This document shows, one piece after another, positions 17,954-26,300 of a stretch of 64,000 bases of DNA. Numbering within the stretch: position 1 is the stretch's first letter; every line of letters starts with the position of its first letter. Source of the stretch: Lentisphaera araneosa HTCC2155 (GTDB lineage: Bacteria; Verrucomicrobiota; Lentisphaeria; Lentisphaerales; Lentisphaeraceae); contig NZ_ABCK01000001.1 in the NCBI RefSeq assembly GCF_000170755.1, positions 124,001 through 188,000 on the forward strand, written 5' to 3'. A program made the translations under genes and the position numbers. Under the pieces are notes generated by a model that saw only the letters and a program-made list of their open reading frames with translations, had not been told where the DNA came from and searched no databases.

Positions 17954-18835
17954 ATGAAGAAGAATATTTTGAAGGATTGGGCCGAACTTGTTCGCTTTCC
18001 AAATCTATTTACTGTACCAGGGGATATTTTACTGGGCATGTGTGCGGTCTCCAGTATAGCGACTTTAAGTTTAAGCAGTTATTTATATGTCTTGCTCATT
18101 TCACTTCTTCTGTATGCAGGAGGAATGATTCTCAATGATATTATGGATTATGATGAAGATAAGCAAGCTCGCCCACATCGAGTTCTTCCATCTAAGCGAA
18201 TTACTATAGATACCGCAAAACTTGCTGTTGCAAGCTTTTTTGCGATTGCGCTTCTTTTAAGTTATTTTCACAGTCAAAGCGTATTCGTTATTTCTCTTAT
18301 TCTTGTAGTGGTTATTTACCTCTATGATGGTCCCAGCCGAAAAGTTCCTCAGTTGGGTTTTTTCAGTATGGGAGCCTGCCGATCATTAAATATTCTCTTA
18401 GGTGCGGTCGCGATTAGTGATATAAACTTTACGGCTCTATTAGTTGCCTTTTGTGAAGGTGCGTACATTTACGGTGTTTGCGTCATTGCTCATAATGAAA
18501 CTAAAAGTCTTCCGAAACCATTTTGGTGTAAGTTTCCGCTAATAATTGTAGGAGTGACAGTCGCTTATTTATGTGTCTATACAAATTTTGCATGGTTAGG
18601 AGTGATTGCTGGGCTCTTCTTGATAGCGACCACTTACAATATCGTTAAAGATTTGAATAACTTGTTGCCCGTAGCTAAAATACCGCCTTATATAGGTAAG
18701 CTTATTCGTAACTTAATACCTCTACAATTTTGTTTAGCTTTGTGTGTAGCTCCTCAGTATTGGTACCTATGTCTCATACTGATGTTGAGCCTACCCCTAT
18801 GTGTCCGTTTGGCAAAAAAGATAACAATGAGTTAG
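17954..18835 (+). CDS. eboC: EboC: UbiA-like prenyltransferase of the ebo cluster
   Basis: A membrane-embedded UbiA-superfamily protein with about eight hydrophobic helices. The first Asp-rich motif ND-IMDYDED lies near residue 59 (family pattern NDxxDxxxD); the second, around YLYDGPSRK, is degenerate but placed as expected. Followed by eboD and eboE, this is best called EboC. The ebo operon is known from many bacteria, cyanobacteria (near scytonemin genes) and some eustigmatophyte plastids, and is thought to prenylate or traffic a small metabolite toward the periplasm. I chose ATG 17954 (AGAGAG upstream) over the ATG at 17912, which would overlap the rlu gene. It starts 11 bases after the rlu stop. 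Confidence 0.83.
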   Translation: MKKNILKDWAELVRFPNLFTVPGDILLGMCAVSSIATLSLSSYLYVLLISLLLYAGGMILNDIMDYDEDKQARPHRVLPSKRITIDTAKLAVASFFAIALLLSYFHSQSVFVISLILVVVIYLYDGPSRKVPQLGFFSMGACRSLNILLGAVAISDINFTALLVAFCEGAYIYGVCVIAHNETKSLPKPFWCKFPLIIVGVTVAYLCVYTNFAWLGVIAGLFLIATTYNIVKDLNNLLPVAKIPPYIGKLIRNLIPLQFCLALCVAPQYWYLCLILMLSLPLCVRLAKKITMS

Positions 18836-18907
18836 TATACAGATTGTTCTATTTTGGCGTAAAACAACAAAAAGTTGCCGAGATTATCCTATATGACTGT
18901 CTAAAAA

Positions 18908-18925
18908 ACACATAATGTTATGTGT
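18908..18925. promoter_or_regulatory. 18-bp palindrome between eboC and eboD
   Basis: Perfect inverted repeat ACACATAA-tg-TTATGTGT in the 242-base gap between eboC and eboD, 152 bases before the eboD start. There is no T run after it, so it is more likely a protein-binding site than a terminator. If so, eboDE may have their own controlled promoter. The rest of the gap is AT-rich and unassigned. Confidence 0.4.
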
Positions 18926-19077
18926 ATATAATTAGAAGTAATAAAGAGCAAATTATACATATTTGAATAAATATAACCATAAAACACTTGCTTAATAAAT
19001 AGCCGATTAAGTTTATAATAGATTATTAGAGATTTCGGCATACAATTAATTGAGTACAAAAATTAAAGAGTTTTACT

Positions 19078-20232
19078 ATGAAATATAAACAGAGTTTCCA
19101 AGTCGATTATACATATGAAGTGCACTTCACTCATAATGTGTTTAGTTCAGATAATGAAACATTGACCGAAGTCTTTGGTGATTCGGGTGCAAAAGCCATG
19201 TTTTTCATAGATGAAAACGTCCACAAATCCTTTCCGACACTCAAACAGGATATTCAGCATTGGTGTGAGGAACATCCTCAGAACATTAATCCAAGCCTTC
19301 CGATTCATGTCGTACCTGGCGGCGAGAAAATTAAAAATGATTTCAGTGTTGTTGAAAAATTGATTTCAGCAATGCTGGAAGGTGGAATATGTCGCCACTC
19401 CTATGTGGTGATCATTGGTGGTGGCGCTGTATTAGATGCAGTGGGTTTTGCGGCCGCTATTTTTCATAGAGGTGTGAGACAAATAAGAATACCGACCACA
19501 ATTTTAGCCCAAGATGACTCAGGAGTTGGCGTAAAAAATGCCGTGAACTTTTTGGGTTCTAAAAACTTATTGGGAACCTTTGCACCTGCCACGGCAGTCA
19601 TAAATGATTCTCTATTTATCAGTTCTTTGAGTGAACGCGATCGTTTAGCGGGAATCGCAGAAGCATTTAAGGTCGCTTTGATAAAGGACGAACACTTTTT
19701 TGACTACTTAAAAAATAATACCGAGGGTATTAAATCTGGTGACCCACTCGTTATTGAGAATTTGATCAAACGCTCGGCAAAATTACATATGGATCACATA
19801 TGTCAAAATGGTGACCCCTTTGAAAAAGGCTCATCACGACCTTTAGATTTTGGTCATTGGTCAGCACATAAACTCGAAGCTTTAACTGATCATGCGCTCT
19901 CTCATGGAGAAGCGGTAGCGATTGGTATCTGTGTAGATATGTTAATTGCTTCGATGTTGGGTATGGTTGAATTAAAAACGAGTTTAGATGTTATCGGAAC
20001 TTTCCAAAAGACGGGTTATGCCATTTGGCATCCTGCTTTAGAGCAAAGGAACTCCAAAGGTGAACTTGCCGTCGTCAGAGGCTTAACTGAATTTAAAGAA
20101 CATTTGGGTGGAGAACTCACGATTCCTATGCCAACTCGGATTGGTAAAATGACAGACATCCATGAGCTTTCTCCAGAGATAGTTCGCGAGGCATTAATTC
20201 AATTAAAAGAACTCGCGGGCGTATGCAAATAA
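19078..20232 (+). CDS. eboD: EboD: 3-dehydroquinate-synthase-like protein of the ebo cluster
   Basis: A cytoplasmic sugar-phosphate-cyclase-fold enzyme resembling 3-dehydroquinate synthase. The NAD-binding segment GGGAVLDAVGFAAAIFHRG is near residue 114, followed by IRIPTTILAQDDSGVGVKNAVN and the metal/active-site region DFGHWSAHKLE and SHGEAVAIGI. In true AroB the first segment usually reads GGGxxxDxxGFxA and the next TTLLAQVDSSVGGK; here Q-D-D-S-G-V-G-V-K replaces it. This argues for the specialised ebo paralogue rather than the shikimate enzyme, as does its position next to eboE with a 10-base overlap. Its substrate in the ebo pathway is not established. Confidence 0.88.
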   Translation: MKYKQSFQVDYTYEVHFTHNVFSSDNETLTEVFGDSGAKAMFFIDENVHKSFPTLKQDIQHWCEEHPQNINPSLPIHVVPGGEKIKNDFSVVEKLISAMLEGGICRHSYVVIIGGGAVLDAVGFAAAIFHRGVRQIRIPTTILAQDDSGVGVKNAVNFLGSKNLLGTFAPATAVINDSLFISSLSERDRLAGIAEAFKVALIKDEHFFDYLKNNTEGIKSGDPLVIENLIKRSAKLHMDHICQNGDPFEKGSSRPLDFGHWSAHKLEALTDHALSHGEAVAIGICVDMLIASMLGMVELKTSLDVIGTFQKTGYAIWHPALEQRNSKGELAVVRGLTEFKEHLGGELTIPMPTRIGKMTDIHELSPEIVREALIQLKELAGVCK

Positions 20233-21323
20233 GTTCTGGGCAACACTTATCCTTTTGCCTCAATGTTTTTGCTCTAGATGATTTAGAGAAGATTTTTGCG
20301 GTTCTCGCAAATGAATGTCAATCAATAAAATCCCAAGTAAGTGAAAAACAGCCTATGGGCCTGGGCCTATGGCTTAGTGCACAGGTTGCGGATGAGTTAC
20401 AAGACGAAGAGAAACTCAAATCACTTCAAGTTCAGTTAACAAAGTTTGATTTTTATGTATTCACTTTAAATATCTTTCCCTATGGAAATTTCCATGAAAG
20501 CCCCGTTAAAGAAAAAGTTTATTACCCTGATTGGGGTGATCAGAAACGTTTAGATTATACTTGTAAGGCCGCTGAAATTTTAGCTAAACTTTGTCCTGAT
20601 GAATATGGGACGATGAGTACTGTTCCTGTGACTTTCGGCAAAGAACTACCACTAGAGGCAGTTGATACTATTCGTCAATGCAGTCAGTATTTACAGGCTT
20701 TAGAAAGCAGGACTGGAGTGAAAATTGAATTGGCTTTTGAGCCCGAACCCGATTGTTACTTAGAGACCTGCGATGAAGCACTTCGTTTTTTTGAAGAACT
20801 TCGTTCGCAATTAACAAAGGGTGAGATGGAGTATTTGGGTGTCTGCTTGGATACCTGTCATTCAGCTTTACAATACGAAGATCCAATAGAGAATTTAGAA
20901 AAATATGTCAATGCGGCTGTGAAAGTTTCCAAAGTTCAAATTTCGGCAGCCCCGGTGATTATGTGTGGTAGTGATAGTGATAAAGAAATTTTAAGACCTT
21001 TTGCAGAGCCAGTTTATTTACATCAGACAAGAGTAAAAGATAGTGAAGGACTTGTGACATTTTATAAAGACCTTCCCGAGGCTCTATTGAATGGTGATGC
21101 GGGTGAATGGCGTTGCCATTTTCATATTCCATTACATTTTACAGGGAATGGGGTACTTCAATCGACGAACAAAGATTTATCAAGGAGCTTTTTTGCTTTG
21201 GCTCAAAAGCATTGTCGTCACTTTGAAACGGAAACCTATACTTACTTTGTTCTTCCCAACGCGTCCGAAAGCGTTAGCGATTCAATAAGCCAAGAGTTAA
21301 TGTGGGTGAAAGAGAGATTATAG
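20223..21323 (+). CDS. eboE: EboE: metabolite-traffic protein, xylose-isomerase-like TIM barrel
   Basis: The third ebo gene. A 366-residue soluble TIM-barrel of the sugar-phosphate isomerase/epimerase type. The beginning HLSFCLNVFAL, the early MGLGLWLSAQVA and TLNIFPYGNFHESPVKEKVYYPDW are characteristic of EboE as I know it, as are the barrel elements AFEPEPDCYLE, GVCLDTCHSALQYEDP, QISAAPVI and RCHFHIPLHF. The His, Asp and Glu residues in these segments could bind a metal. The start overlaps eboD by 10 bases, a sign of coupled translation. Reaction unknown; ebo genes are tied to precursor export. The usual partners eboA and eboB (TatD-like) are not seen in this window. Confidence 0.88.
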   Translation: MQISSGQHLSFCLNVFALDDLEKIFAVLANECQSIKSQVSEKQPMGLGLWLSAQVADELQDEEKLKSLQVQLTKFDFYVFTLNIFPYGNFHESPVKEKVYYPDWGDQKRLDYTCKAAEILAKLCPDEYGTMSTVPVTFGKELPLEAVDTIRQCSQYLQALESRTGVKIELAFEPEPDCYLETCDEALRFFEELRSQLTKGEMEYLGVCLDTCHSALQYEDPIENLEKYVNAAVKVSKVQISAAPVIMCGSDSDKEILRPFAEPVYLHQTRVKDSEGLVTFYKDLPEALLNGDAGEWRCHFHIPLHFTGNGVLQSTNKDLSRSFFALAQKHCRHFETETYTYFVLPNASESVSDSISQELMWVKERL

Positions 21324-21327
21324 CAGT

Positions 21328-21819
21328 TTAACTAAACTGTTTTCTTTTGACGCGCTTTTTTGTCCCAGAAGTACAATTGTCGAGTGATTGGAGAAGTTCC
21401 TGGACATAGCTACTCTCGGTTTGTGAATTAGAAATCCAATCATCAAAATTCTTAGCCACTTTTTGTACGCTCATATTTTCGGTGAATAAAATCCATATGC
21501 TATCATTATCAGCGTGGTCGATGTATAAGAATTCTTTATGACTTCTTCCAATAACTGTGGAGTTGAGTAAACGTCTAGGGTGAATAAAACCAAGATCTGA
21601 GATGATGATGTTATCTTCGGACGTTTCAATACAAGCATTTATGTGTTGATTCATAATGACTTGCATATCAAAGAATTCGGAAAGTTTTTTAGAAGATGAA
21701 AAGAGTGTCCAAGTCCTCAGAGTTGTTTTGTATTGACTCATGTACCTTGGGAAAATGTATATGTCAGTGTGATTATGGTTCTTGATAAAATCTGAGTATC
21801 TTGATGTTTGTGTTTTCAT
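21328..21819 (-). CDS. Hypothetical protein (163 aa)
   Basis: I do not recognise this family. A soluble 163-residue protein without signal peptide; the C-terminus is strongly basic (KKRVKRK). It is rich in aromatic and hydrophobic beta-like stretches (TDIYIFPRYMSQY, FLYIDHADNDSIWILF). It converges on eboE with 4 bases between stops and stands alone on its strand. A basic tail after an alternating beta pattern could mean nucleic-acid contact, but that is a guess. Confidence 0.6.
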   Translation of the reverse strand: MKTQTSRYSDFIKNHNHTDIYIFPRYMSQYKTTLRTWTLFSSSKKLSEFFDMQVIMNQHINACIETSEDNIIISDLGFIHPRRLLNSTVIGRSHKEFLYIDHADNDSIWILFTENMSVQKVAKNFDDWISNSQTESSYVQELLQSLDNCTSGTKKRVKRKQFS

Positions 21820-22004
21820 TTACCTGTCCTTTTTTAATTACCAAACCTGCGCCTTAGTAATTTAATGAATGACAAAATAAATCTAAAAGCAAGAGGTTTT
21901 TTTGTTAAAAAATCATTAGCAAAAAAGATTTGTACTTAGAGTGCTTTTTTCTTAATTGAAAATTTATGTTAAATATTATTTTTTTGACAAAAGTACTATT
22001 TCTT

Positions 22005-22021
22005 ATCCAAATTATTTGGAT
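22005..22021. promoter_or_regulatory. Palindrome upstream of the ROK kinase, candidate operator
   Basis: Inverted repeat ATCCAAA-tta-TTTGGAT (7-bp arms) lies 76 bases before the ROK kinase start. A TTGACA hexamer at 21984-21989 just upstream could be a -35 box, which would put the palindrome over the -10/start region, as for a repressor. No clear -10 box at 17 bases is visible, so the promoter part is weak. Confidence 0.4.
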
Positions 22022-22096
22022 TGAGACTGGTGAAAGTTCCTCTTTTAATTTAAACTCTAGTGACTGATTAATTAACCCAATGATTAGGTAACTATC

Positions 22097-23059
22097 ATGA
22101 AAAAGATTTTAGGCTTTGACTTAGGTGGTACAAAAGTACTTGCAGCCGTTCTAGATAATGATTTTAACATACTCTCGCGAGTAAAAATGAAGGCCAATGC
22201 TGACTTAGGTGTTAAGTCAGTATATAAAGTGATATGTGCGGTCATTAAAGATGCCTGTGATGAAGCTGGTATAGATGTGTCTGACTTATCGGCAATTGGT
22301 GGTTGTGCACCGGGCTTAGTCGAGCCAAAGACAGGTTTGGTCTATGATACGCCTAATTTAGGCTTTAAGAATTTCCCATTACAAGAGAAGCTTTCTCAAG
22401 ACTTTAATATTCCAGTGCACATTGAGAATGACGTCAATGCAGGCTTATATGGTGAGCTTCATTTTGGGGCCGCAAGAGGAATGGAAAATGTCTTAGCGCT
22501 TTCTCCAGGAACAGGAGTCGGAGGTGCGATTGTCATTGATGGTAAGTTAATTAGAGGGAGTCGCGGTGGTGCAGGAGAGTTTGGGCATATTATCGTTCAA
22601 CCTGATGGGCCCCTCTGCGGATGTGGCCAGCGTGGGTGCTTAGAAGCGATATCGAGTCGTACGGCTCTTTCCCAACAAATATTATCTTTTGCCGTTAGAG
22701 GGAGGGTGCCTTTAGTGATCGATGAAGCAAAAGGCAATCTAAAAAAAGTGAAGAGTGGTTTAATAGCACGAGCCTACAATAGTGGTGATGAGGATGTACA
22801 GGCTATTGTAGATTATGCGGCGCGTTATTTAGGTGTGGGCATGTCAAATTTAGTTAATTCATTTAATCCAGAAGCGATTATTTTAGGAGGGGGATTAATA
22901 GAAGCACTTCCTGAGCCCTTTTTGAAAATCTCTACTAAAGTAATGCGAGAAAAAGCCATGGGAGTTAATGGAGAAAAAGTCAAAGTCTTAGCAGCTGAAT
23001 TAGGTGATGATGCCGTTATTAAAGGCTCAGCGCAACTTGCAGCTGAATTAGTTCGCTAG
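22097..23059 (+). CDS. ROK-family sugar kinase (glucokinase-like)
   Basis: A cytoplasmic sugar kinase of the ROK family; most likely phosphorylates glucose or another hexose/N-acetylhexosamine with ATP. Phosphate loop GFDLGGTKVLAAV (residues 5-17), substrate/catalytic segment ENDVNAGLYGE, LSPGTGVGGAIV, and the zinc site GEFGHI...CGCGQRGCLEAISS near residue 173 with three cysteines and the upstream His. The late GGGLIEALPEP segment is also standard. No HTH domain, so it is a kinase rather than an NagC/XylR-type repressor. AGGT lies before the ATG. It stands alone; substrate preference cannot be told. Confidence 0.92.
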   Translation: MKKILGFDLGGTKVLAAVLDNDFNILSRVKMKANADLGVKSVYKVICAVIKDACDEAGIDVSDLSAIGGCAPGLVEPKTGLVYDTPNLGFKNFPLQEKLSQDFNIPVHIENDVNAGLYGELHFGAARGMENVLALSPGTGVGGAIVIDGKLIRGSRGGAGEFGHIIVQPDGPLCGCGQRGCLEAISSRTALSQQILSFAVRGRVPLVIDEAKGNLKKVKSGLIARAYNSGDEDVQAIVDYAARYLGVGMSNLVNSFNPEAIILGGGLIEALPEPFLKISTKVMREKAMGVNGEKVKVLAAELGDDAVIKGSAQLAAELVR

Positions 23060-23226
23060 TTTTTATGCCTTAGATTATACCAAGTAAACAAGATCCATAA
23101 AAGTAGATGGATTAAAGCGATAATAAGATAGGTTTTACTTAGTTGACCTTGAGCAGAAGAAAATGCAAAAAACCATATCACTGTACTAAGGAAGAATATT
23201 CTGCTGGGAAATACGTTTTTCTTCAT
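23056..23226 (-). CDS. Small two-helix membrane protein (56 aa), hypothetical
   Basis: A short open frame too small for many gene finders. It begins MKKNVFPSRIFFLSTVIWFF and ends TWYNLRHKN, with two hydrophobic stretches (about residues 10-25 and 33-50) joined by a polar loop (SSAQGQLSK) and basic ends, an ordinary layout for a small inner-membrane protein. The start ATG at 23226 is immediately preceded by an in-frame stop, so the frame is fixed there; GAGAG lies a few bases upstream. Its stop overlaps the ROK kinase stop on the other strand. I see no known family. It lies between the glutamate synthase terminator and the ROK gene. Confidence 0.5.
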   Translation of the reverse strand: MKKNVFPSRIFFLSTVIWFFAFSSAQGQLSKTYLIIALIHLLLWILFTWYNLRHKN

Positions 23227-23321
23227 TTACTCTCATTTGCTTTTCACAAAGATATATTTCTGCAAGATATTTATCCAAGTCCAAGTGAGTACGTTTTTTC
23301 TAGGAGGAGATAAAAAATAAT

Positions 23322-23357
23322 AAAAAAAAGGCCTTTGCGATCACCGCAAAGGCCTTT
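23322..23357 (-). terminator. Rho-independent terminator of the glutamate synthase fusion gene
   Basis: Strong hairpin with 13-bp arms (AAAGGCCTTTGCG and CGCAAAGGCCTTT) and a 5-base loop, 20 bases past the stop. On the minus strand it is followed directly by a T run with TTATTATTTTTTATC after it. A classic intrinsic terminator. Confidence 0.9.
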
Positions 23358-23377
23358 GTTACTTTAGATAAGTCGAA

Positions 23378-26300
23378 TTAGTAAACGTCTCTGACGTAAC
23401 GTTTATCTGCTTTCATTTTATCCACATAAGCAATGGCCTCATCATCTGACATCTTACCGTGCTCTGCAATTACATCATGAAGGGCTTGATCCACGTCTTT
23501 AGCCATTCTGTAAGCATCACCACAAACAAAGAAGTAACCGCCTTCTTCAAGCCACTGGAAAAGTTCAGCACCATTTTCGCGCATGCGATCTTGGACATAG
23601 ATTTTTTCTTCTTGGTCACGCGAGAAGGCTAGGGAGAGCTTCTCTAGGTAGTTATTGTCTTGTAAATCTTTGAGTTGCTCCTTATAGAAGAAGTCATTCG
23701 CTTCATTTCTATCACCAAAGAAGAGCCAGTTTTTACCATTTGCTTGGCGCATCTCACGCTCTTCTAAGAAAGCGCGGAAGGGAGCAATGCCCGTTCCAGG
23801 ACCAACCATAATCATTGGTAAACCATCATTTTCTGGTACAGCAAAAGCTTTATTGGCATGCATGTAGCAGAGGATGTCTGTTTCATTTTCAACAACGCGA
23901 TCTGCAAGGAAAGTTGATGCAACACCATGACGAGTACGGCCGTGACTGCTATAGCGAACGCTACCCACGGTTAAGTGAACTTCACCAGGGTGTTTCTTTG
24001 GACTCGAAGAGATTGAGTAAGCGCGTGCTTGAAGCTTCTTTAAGAGCGGAATAAAGCTTTGAGCCTCAAGACCGTGTTCATAGTGAGCTAAGAAATCGAT
24101 GAGGTCACGTCCCCAAAGGAAATTACTTAAAGCATCTTTATCTTCCACAAGGCTTAATAATTCTTTATCTTGTGAATTTTGAGCCACTTTATTAATAAGA
24201 TCTTTTGTGGGGGTCTTAATTTCGAATTTATGAAGAAGGGCGTCACGGAAGCTAACTTTACCATCTTTACCAAGGTCAAGGATTTTTTCAGGATCCTCAG
24301 CAAGCACTTCAATAATGTCGTCGACTAAAGATTCCTCGTTTACTGGGATCACATTTAAGGCATCGCCAGCTTTGTAGTCATAATCAGAACCATCTAGGCT
24401 AATTTCATAGTGAACGACTTCTTTGCTCGATTCATCAGAGGTTAAAGTGACTTTCTTGAGAAGTTTAGCAGGGAAGGGCTTTTTCTTGCCAAATGCATTA
24501 TCATCCTTTTTAGTCGCCACATTGGGGCCGCCGGCTACATCGCCAGCAGATTGATCACCAAGAGCCGATAGTGCTGGAAGAGATTCGCAAGCCCACTCTT
24601 CAAATGGATCTTCAAAATCAACATCACAGTCAACGCGTTTAAAAGCACGAAGAGCACCTTGTTTCTCTAGAACTTCATCCCACTGTTTGCCCGCTTCACA
24701 GAAGAGGTCGTAAGAGCTGTCGCCTAATGAGCAGATGGAGAAGAACATACCTTCAAGAGAAGGTGCATCAGCCGAAGTCATGGCCGTGTAAAGTGCTTGA
24801 GCATTATCAGGTTGCTCACCTTCACCATAAGTAGATGTGATGATTAGGACACGTTCCATTACTTTTAGATCGTCTGCAGAAATATTGCCCATATCATGAA
24901 CTTGAGCTAGCATGCCAAAGTTCGCTGCTAGAGCCGCACAATCATTGGCTAATGATTCCGAATTACCTGTTTGCGTACCAAAGAGGATATTAAGCTCTTT
25001 ACCTTTAGGGGAAGAATCTTCAGAACTCGCCACACCAAAACTGAGGCCATTGAAATAACCATTAAGCCACTTTAATTGACCTTCACTAAAGGGGACGTTT
25101 TCTGGGATGAGTGGTAGGCCCGTTTCTTTATTAAGCGCATCTTTTACCAAAGCAAGTGATACTTGTGCCGCAAAACCTTTGAGGAAAGTCATGCGAGCTG
25201 CGATGGCTTCTTGGTTCTTGAGATCTTGTTCCATGATCCAAGCGTAGGAACCAAGGGAGTTGTTTTCTAAGACATCACGTAAGTAAAGGGCTTTCTTATA
25301 ATCGTACACGCGCTTGTCAGCTAAACTTTTCGCAAGAAGTTCATCATCAAACTTCGAGAGAACATCACGAGAAACTTTAAGCAGCAACTCCATGAGCCCT
25401 TTATCTTCTGTAAAGATAATATTTTTGATGTACTTCGCTAAGGTTTCGTCTTTGAGTGCGAGCTCAAATTTGTTCATCTTATCTAATGTGATCGTCGACG
25501 CTTTACAGAAAATAGAATAACGAGAGATTAGACGGAAAATTAAAGCCGTATTAGTGTCGCCCAAAGCAGGTGTTTGACCATTAAAGAGGCGAGTCTCATT
25601 TTTGTATGCATCTTTGATTTGCTCAATCTGAATATGAGTATAGTTGCTTGCGAGTTCCTCGAGCATTTCTTTACGAGAAGAATTTTTAAGCAAACATTCC
25701 CAAGTTTGAGTCTCAAATAAGGCTAAAGGAATAGCGTAGTAGAAGTTAGCTTTTTCTTCTTCCCATTTATTTAGGATCTTTTCAGCAATTTCAGATTGGT
25801 TATATTTAACTTGTTCTTGAAGTAGGTAATGAACAATTTTTGCATGAACTTCAGAGTCCTTGCTCCCGTCAAATTTCTTGATGATGACAGAGTCTTGATT
25901 GTAAAATACGGGAAGTTTGTTGTCTGGATCGTACTGGTAGGCATTACCACCAGACATACCGTTGCCCCATCCTTTACCAAATGTACCCAAGTTGAGGATT
26001 GTGCCAGAAGTCATGTATTCACAGAAGAAATCACCGACGCCTTCCACTACGGCCATGGCACCTGAGTTACGAACAGCAAAACGGTCACCAGCTTCACCAT
26101 TGATATAACAGCGACCACCAGTGGCGCCGAAGAGGGCGAAGTTGCCGATGAGCACGTTTTCACCCGCTAGTGAAGAACCCCCACCAGGTGATTTCACTGT
26201 GATGATACCGCCAGATTGAAGTTTACCCACGCCATCATTACAGGTTCCGAAGTGTTGGAGTAGCATACCGTTATTGAGTAGAGCACCATAGGACTGACCT

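Noticed and set aside
18730-18915. 61-residue plus-strand ORF overlapping the end of eboC
   Set aside because: It lies almost wholly inside eboC in another frame, has no ribosome site and no family-like pattern; a shadow frame.
19078-20232. Housekeeping 3-dehydroquinate synthase (aroB)
   Set aside because: Active-site segment departs from AroB (QDDSGVGVK), and the gene overlaps eboE and follows eboC.
25000-25700. Frameshift or gene junction between the GltB and CysJ parts
   Set aside because: The frame is continuous through a helical linker without stop, and both halves have intact family motifs, so I take it as a real fusion; reads could still overturn this.
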